DNA of 56,295 nt from assembly GCA_021740645.1 (NCBI GenBank), contig JAIOZL010000032.1, positions 1 through 56,295 of the forward strand, read 5' to 3'. This DNA comes from Bacteroidales bacterium (lineage in GTDB: Bacteria; Bacteroidota; Bacteroidia; Bacteroidales; JAADJA01). Position 1 is the stretch's first letter; every line of letters begins with the position of its first letter. Below, in pieces: positions 53,462 to 56,295 of the stretch. Position numbers and translations under genes: made by a program. Under the pieces are notes generated by a model. That model saw nothing but the letters and a program-made list of their open reading frames with translations, was not told where the DNA came from and did no database searches.

Positions 53462-53512
53462 GCTAGATTTCCTTACATTTGTAAGTGTAAAATCTAGCAT
53501 AGTATATTTTTG
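53462..53512 (+). promoter_or_regulatory. Promoter with inverted repeat upstream of the hydrolase gene
   Basis: GCTAGATTT at 53462-53470 and AAATCTAGC at 53490-53498 form perfect 9-base arms; the interior holds a second small inverted repeat CTTACATTTGTAAG. TTTG at 53478-53481 and TATTTTTG at 53505-53512 match -33 and -7 elements with a 23-base spacer. The repeat would cover the -33 box, as an operator might. Confidence 0.45.
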
Positions 53513-54337
53513 GTGCAAACTAACAAGAAGGTAATACAGTCAATCAATTTATCCTTTTGTGAAAACGAAAGCAAGTCTCCTTCCATCCTGTTTCTCCATG
53601 GTAATTCTCTTTCATCTGAAACTTTCAGATTTCAATTTGAAGATGAAAAGTTAAATAACTATCATCTCCTTGCCTTGGATTTTCCGGGACATGGCAAATC
53701 CGGTTGGTCCGGGAATAAAGAGAGGGATTATAATGTATTTGGGTTCAGGGATGCGGTTGTTGAATTTATTCAAGAGTTAAACATTAAGGATTTTATTTTT
53801 GCAGGACATTCACTTGGAGGACATGTAGCCATTGAGTGCTTGCCCAAACTAAGTAATTGTAGGGGAATAATGATATGGGGCACCCCTCCGGTATCTCGTC
53901 CATTGGATACTTCTCAGCTTTTTATGCCAAACCCGGATGTAGGATTATTTTTCAAAAAGGACCTTTCAGATGAGGAGCTGTCAATAATTGGGGAAATTGT
54001 CTTAAATTATGAAAATAGAGACTTTATTAAAGAAATAGTTAAATTATCTGATCCTCAATTCAGATCCTGCTTAACCCAATCTCTTGCTGATGGAAAAATA
54101 TCTGATGAAGTTAATATTTTGAAATCTTCAGAAATACCTGTTGCGATATTAAATGGTGATGATGACCCCATTGCCAACAAAGACTATATGGTTAATTTAG
54201 ATTTACCAGGTATTTGGAAGAATAAAGTCATATTGTTTGAAAATGGAGGGCATAGCATGCAAATGCTGACAGACAAGCATGGAAATGCAATAGAATTCAA
54301 TAAGACATTACTGGAATTTGCAAACAGTATTTTTTAG
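53510..54337 (+). CDS. Alpha/beta hydrolase
   Basis: A 275-residue alpha/beta-hydrolase-fold protein. The oxyanion region is LFLHGNSLSS (about 28), the nucleophile elbow is FAGHSLGGHVA (Ser about 102), the acid is in AILNGDDDPIANK (about 217) and the catalytic His is in ENGGHSMQM (about 246). There is no ATG near the expected N-terminus; TTG at 53510 or GTG at 53513 are the only upstream starts, and both overlap a promoter-like element, so the true start is uncertain. No signal peptide. The substrate is unknown. It is separated from the liu cluster by 135 bases and seems to have its own promoter. Confidence 0.85.
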   Translation: MVQTNKKVIQSINLSFCENESKSPSILFLHGNSLSSETFRFQFEDEKLNNYHLLALDFPGHGKSGWSGNKERDYNVFGFRDAVVEFIQELNIKDFIFAGHSLGGHVAIECLPKLSNCRGIMIWGTPPVSRPLDTSQLFMPNPDVGLFFKKDLSDEELSIIGEIVLNYENRDFIKEIVKLSDPQFRSCLTQSLADGKISDEVNILKSSEIPVAILNGDDDPIANKDYMVNLDLPGIWKNKVILFENGGHSMQMLTDKHGNAIEFNKTLLEFANSIF

Positions 54338-54444
54338 GTTTTACTAAACGTTGGTTCAACGCACAAATGCGACAATTCAATTCACCCCATTGGTATATGA
54401 TTATCAGTTGCGACAGTCTTAATTTGTAAACTGAAGCGCAGAAA

Positions 54445-55179
54445 CTAAAATATTTCATGTTGCTTGGAAAATTCCAGCAACTCTATAGTATTCTTACAAC
54501 CGGATTTTGACAACATATTTCTTCTGTGAGTATCCACAGTATGTTTGCTGATCAATAACATGGATGCTATGCTATTACTGCTTTTCCCCTCTTTAAGTTT
54601 GTCTAATATTTCTAATTCTCGCACACTAAAATAGTTTTTATGTTTCTCTTTAATGTGTTCACGAAACAGTTTTTTGATATCTTCATTTTGAGTTGACATT
54701 GCCCATTCCACCCTATCATTTTTATTCAGGAAACTAATGTCTGTCAACAAAGATAAATTCGTTAACATATTGCCATTTTCATCAGTTTCCAATATAGATG
54801 AATTTCGCATTATCTTCAAATAACTTCCATCTTTCTTCCGAATTCTGTATGTGAGGGAAAAATCAAGTTCAAAAGGTTTGATTGCTTTCTTAAACACAAA
54901 ACCGAATGAAAAATTCAATATTTCATTGTATCGATTAACATCATCAGGATGAACCATATTTGAAAGATAATCAAAATTGAACTCATCCTCGGTAAATCCC
55001 AGCATTGTCAAAATACCCTTTTGTAAACATATCTTTCTTTTATGAAAATCAACAATGTAAATTGCCTGCCTGGGCAACAGAGGAAAATCCTTAAATTCAC
55101 TACAATTATCACGTAATCTGCTGAACTTTTTAATAGAATTATGGGCGTCGTTTAGTATCTTTTTTGTTGATTCGCTCAT
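54445..55179 (-). CDS. PAS domain LuxR-type transcriptional regulator
   Basis: A 244-residue regulator. A PAS/PAC fold spans about 45-155 (YIVDFHKRKICLQKGILTMLGFTEDEF ... LTYRIRKKDGSYLKIMRNSS), and a LuxR-type helix-turn-helix closes the protein: FSVRELEILDKLKEGKSSNSIASMLLISKHTVDTHRRNMLSKSG (about 183-226). It lacks a receiver domain, so a small ligand, redox or light signal could act through the PAS domain. It is convergent with the hydrolase gene and divergent from the secreted-protein gene; a perfect 18-bp palindrome lies in that divergent region. Confidence 0.9.
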   Translation of the reverse strand: MSESTKKILNDAHNSIKKFSRLRDNCSEFKDFPLLPRQAIYIVDFHKRKICLQKGILTMLGFTEDEFNFDYLSNMVHPDDVNRYNEILNFSFGFVFKKAIKPFELDFSLTYRIRKKDGSYLKIMRNSSILETDENGNMLTNLSLLTDISFLNKNDRVEWAMSTQNEDIKKLFREHIKEKHKNYFSVRELEILDKLKEGKSSNSIASMLLISKHTVDTHRRNMLSKSGCKNTIELLEFSKQHEIF

Positions 55180-55590
55180 TTTATAGGGTCATAAATCGAT
55201 TGATATAAATAGCAAAAAAAGTTTTTTCAAATCCTGAATATGTATAAAGTTTATTTTTAATATTGTTATTTACGGTTAACATTAATTCACACAACGAATA
55301 GTAAAATTTACGCATCAAATTTAAAGAACAGGTTAAAAGGAGTACTCAGTTTTTTGTTCTGTGCCTTCTACTTATTTTGCCTCGAATTCTGCAATATATT
55401 AATATTTTGAATCTTTAATACCAGATTTTTTCATAATGGAAAAAGAGGGTGGTTTTATTGTTCCATACATAATAGTGCCTTAATCCCTTACCAGCTAATG
55501 TTTTACTCCTCATTTATAAATATGCTGCAATTTATTTAACAAATCTTTAACATTTCATAACTTATTGATTATATGGCTATAAGAATATAT
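55180..55590. other. AT-rich intergenic stretch
   Basis: About 410 bases upstream of the PAS-LuxR gene with no frame longer than a few dozen codons, no tRNA-like fold and no repeat that I could see. It should contain the regulator's promoter, but no good TAnnTTTG match on the minus strand was found. Confidence 0.5.
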
Positions 55591-55638
55591 ATACTCATTA
55601 ATGAGTATTGCGCCGTAATACCCGTCTTTTTACTTTTG
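55591..55638 (+). promoter_or_regulatory. Perfect 18-bp palindrome over a candidate promoter
   Basis: ATACTCATTAATGAGTAT (55591-55608) is a perfect palindrome. A further small inverted repeat, GTATT-N7-AATAC, overlaps its right end (55605-55621). TACTTTTG at 55631-55638 matches TAnnTTTG. The palindrome ends 22 bases before the -7 box, that is, over the -33 region. The form and size suit a dimeric regulator, for instance the PAS-LuxR protein encoded divergently; this pairing is inference. Confidence 0.55.
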
Positions 55639-55644
55639 CAAAAA

Positions 55645-55845
55645 ATCAATTCAAAGATGTCGCAAAAGACCAATTTCCGGCATTTAGCAGAATCTTAACA
55701 ACAGAAACAAAAACACAGGTGGTTTTCAGGGAGAACAAAAAACAAGAGCTCTTCTACATTTGGAAAATATTGTAAGGCGTATGTAATCCATCCATTCTCA
55801 AGGAAATTTGGAACAGAAACACAAGCGAACGCTTGCGCTTTTTTT
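55645..55845 (+). ncRNA. Candidate small RNA or attenuated leader transcript
   Basis: Between the -7 element at 55631-55638 and a hairpin with T-run at 55823-55845 lie about 200 non-coding bases; the longest plus-strand start is a 13-codon frame (MSQKTNFRHLAES) at about 55656. A transcript of this span would be a free-standing sRNA if termination is complete, or a leader controlling the secreted-protein gene at 55940 if it is partial. I do not recognise an Rfam-type fold. Confidence 0.35.
55823..55845 (+). terminator. Intrinsic terminator-like hairpin
   Basis: AAGCG-aacgcttg-CGCTT followed by further T residues (seven T in all). A competing hairpin, CAAGCG-AA-CGCTTG (55822-55835), overlaps it, so two exclusive folds are possible. 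It lies about 95 bases before the start of the downstream coding region. Confidence 0.5.
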
Positions 55846-55939
55846 GGGTATCGGCCACCCTGGAAGATTTATGCCGAAAACAAAGTGAATTTTTGTACTT
55901 GCAATTTAATTTAAATACTAACTAATTAAAAAAAATGTA

Positions 55940-56295
55940 ATGAAACGAATTTACCTATCCTTATTATTGGTTCTAATTTTTTTTATAGCTTTTTCACAAA
56001 CAAACCACAGTGGTACTATTTCTTCAAATGAAACCTGGTTTGCAGCGGATAATCCGCATGTGGTTACTTCCACTGTTACGGTAAATGCCGGTATTATTTT
56101 AACCATTGAAGATGGATGTGAGGTCAGGTTTAACACGGCCAACAATTTAAATATCTATGGGACCTTGAATGCCATAGGGACTTCGGGCAATGGTATCCTG
56201 TTTACCCAAAACGGCACATCCCAATGGGGCGGTCTTCAATTTAAGGCAGCATCAAGCGGGACACTGGAATATTGTACAGTAGAATATGCCACCTA
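55940..56295 (+). CDS. Secreted beta-helix-like protein, N-terminal fragment
   Basis: The gene starts with ATG at 55940 and runs off the right edge (118 codons visible). A signal peptide (MKRIYLSLLLVLIFFIAFSQ) is followed by a region typical of right-handed beta-helix or choice-of-anchor secreted proteins of Bacteroidota: SNETWFAADNPHVVTSTVTV, VNAGIILTIEDGCEVRF, IYGTLNAIGTSGNGILFTQ and QWGGLQFKAASSGTLEYCTV. A T9SS tail is expected outside the window. About 300 bases of possible leader with a terminator-like hairpin precede it. Confidence 0.85.
   Translation, partial: MKRIYLSLLLVLIFFIAFSQTNHSGTISSNETWFAADNPHVVTSTVTVNAGIILTIEDGCEVRFNTANNLNIYGTLNAIGTSGNGILFTQNGTSQWGGLQFKAASSGTLEYCTVEYAT

Overview
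The window is a chromosomal segment of a member of the Bacteroidota, most likely a free-living Bacteroidales/Marinilabiliales-type organism. Evidence: several large secreted proteins end in type IX secretion (T9SS) type A sorting domains; many genes are preceded by the Bacteroidota promoter element TAnnTTTG rather than a strong Shine-Dalgarno; the gene order purH-mreB-mreC-mreD is typical of the phylum; and the genes have a matching style (lipoproteins, TlpA-like thioredoxins, YwqK-type repeat protein). No rRNA, tRNA, CRISPR array, prophage or complete insertion sequence was seen.

Layout. 1-7.4 kb (minus strand): three secreted proteins in a row, an M14 carboxypeptidase, a gingipain-like C25 cysteine protease and the start of a second C25-like paralogue cut by the window edge. 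7.6-14.1 kb (minus): a soluble hybrid PAS histidine kinase, then mreD, mreC, mreB and purH. 14.2-23.0 kb (plus): a FtsX/MacB-type permease, recJ, tyrS, a 750-bp repeat-rich intergenic stretch, topA and a degenerate arginase-fold protein. 23.2-27 kb: ruvC divergent from a three-gene unit of a flippase-like membrane protein, a GT2 glycosyltransferase and a cyclase-homology protein. 27-38 kb: mixed housekeeping (TlpA-like lipoprotein, LutB-like iron-sulfur protein with rpiB, nadA, YwqK-repeat protein, SprT-like protein, a 54-residue lipoprotein, MlaE permease, nitronate monooxygenase-like protein) and two small unexplained two-gene units (a 61-aa protein with a nucleotidyltransferase; a T9SS-tailed protein with a Tat-signal protein).

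39.8-53.4 kb holds a leucine/isovalerate (liu-type) catabolic cluster: 3-methylcrotonyl-CoA carboxylase beta and alpha, 3-methylglutaconyl-CoA hydratase, an acyl-CoA dehydrogenase, HMG-CoA lyase, acetoacetyl-CoA synthetase and a second HMG-CoA-lyase-like enzyme. Together they can take methylcrotonyl-CoA to acetyl-CoA plus acetoacetate and reactivate acetoacetate. The cluster is interrupted by a membrane/secreted protein pair, a four-helix-bundle gene, and two minus-strand genes (a GT22-like mannosyltransferase and a small membrane protein).

53.5-56.3 kb: an alpha/beta hydrolase, a PAS-LuxR regulator on the minus strand, a long intergenic region with a perfect 18-bp palindrome placed over a candidate promoter, a terminator-like hairpin about 200 nt downstream, and the start of a secreted beta-helix-like protein that runs off the window.

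No proven new system is visible. The best leads are the palindrome/promoter/terminator leader at 55.6-55.9 kb, the cyclase-homology protein tied to glycolipid-type genes, the two orphan gene pairs at 35.7-37.9 kb, the active-site departures in the liu cluster enzymes and the arginase-fold protein, and a mirror-image hairpin element between tyrS and topA.
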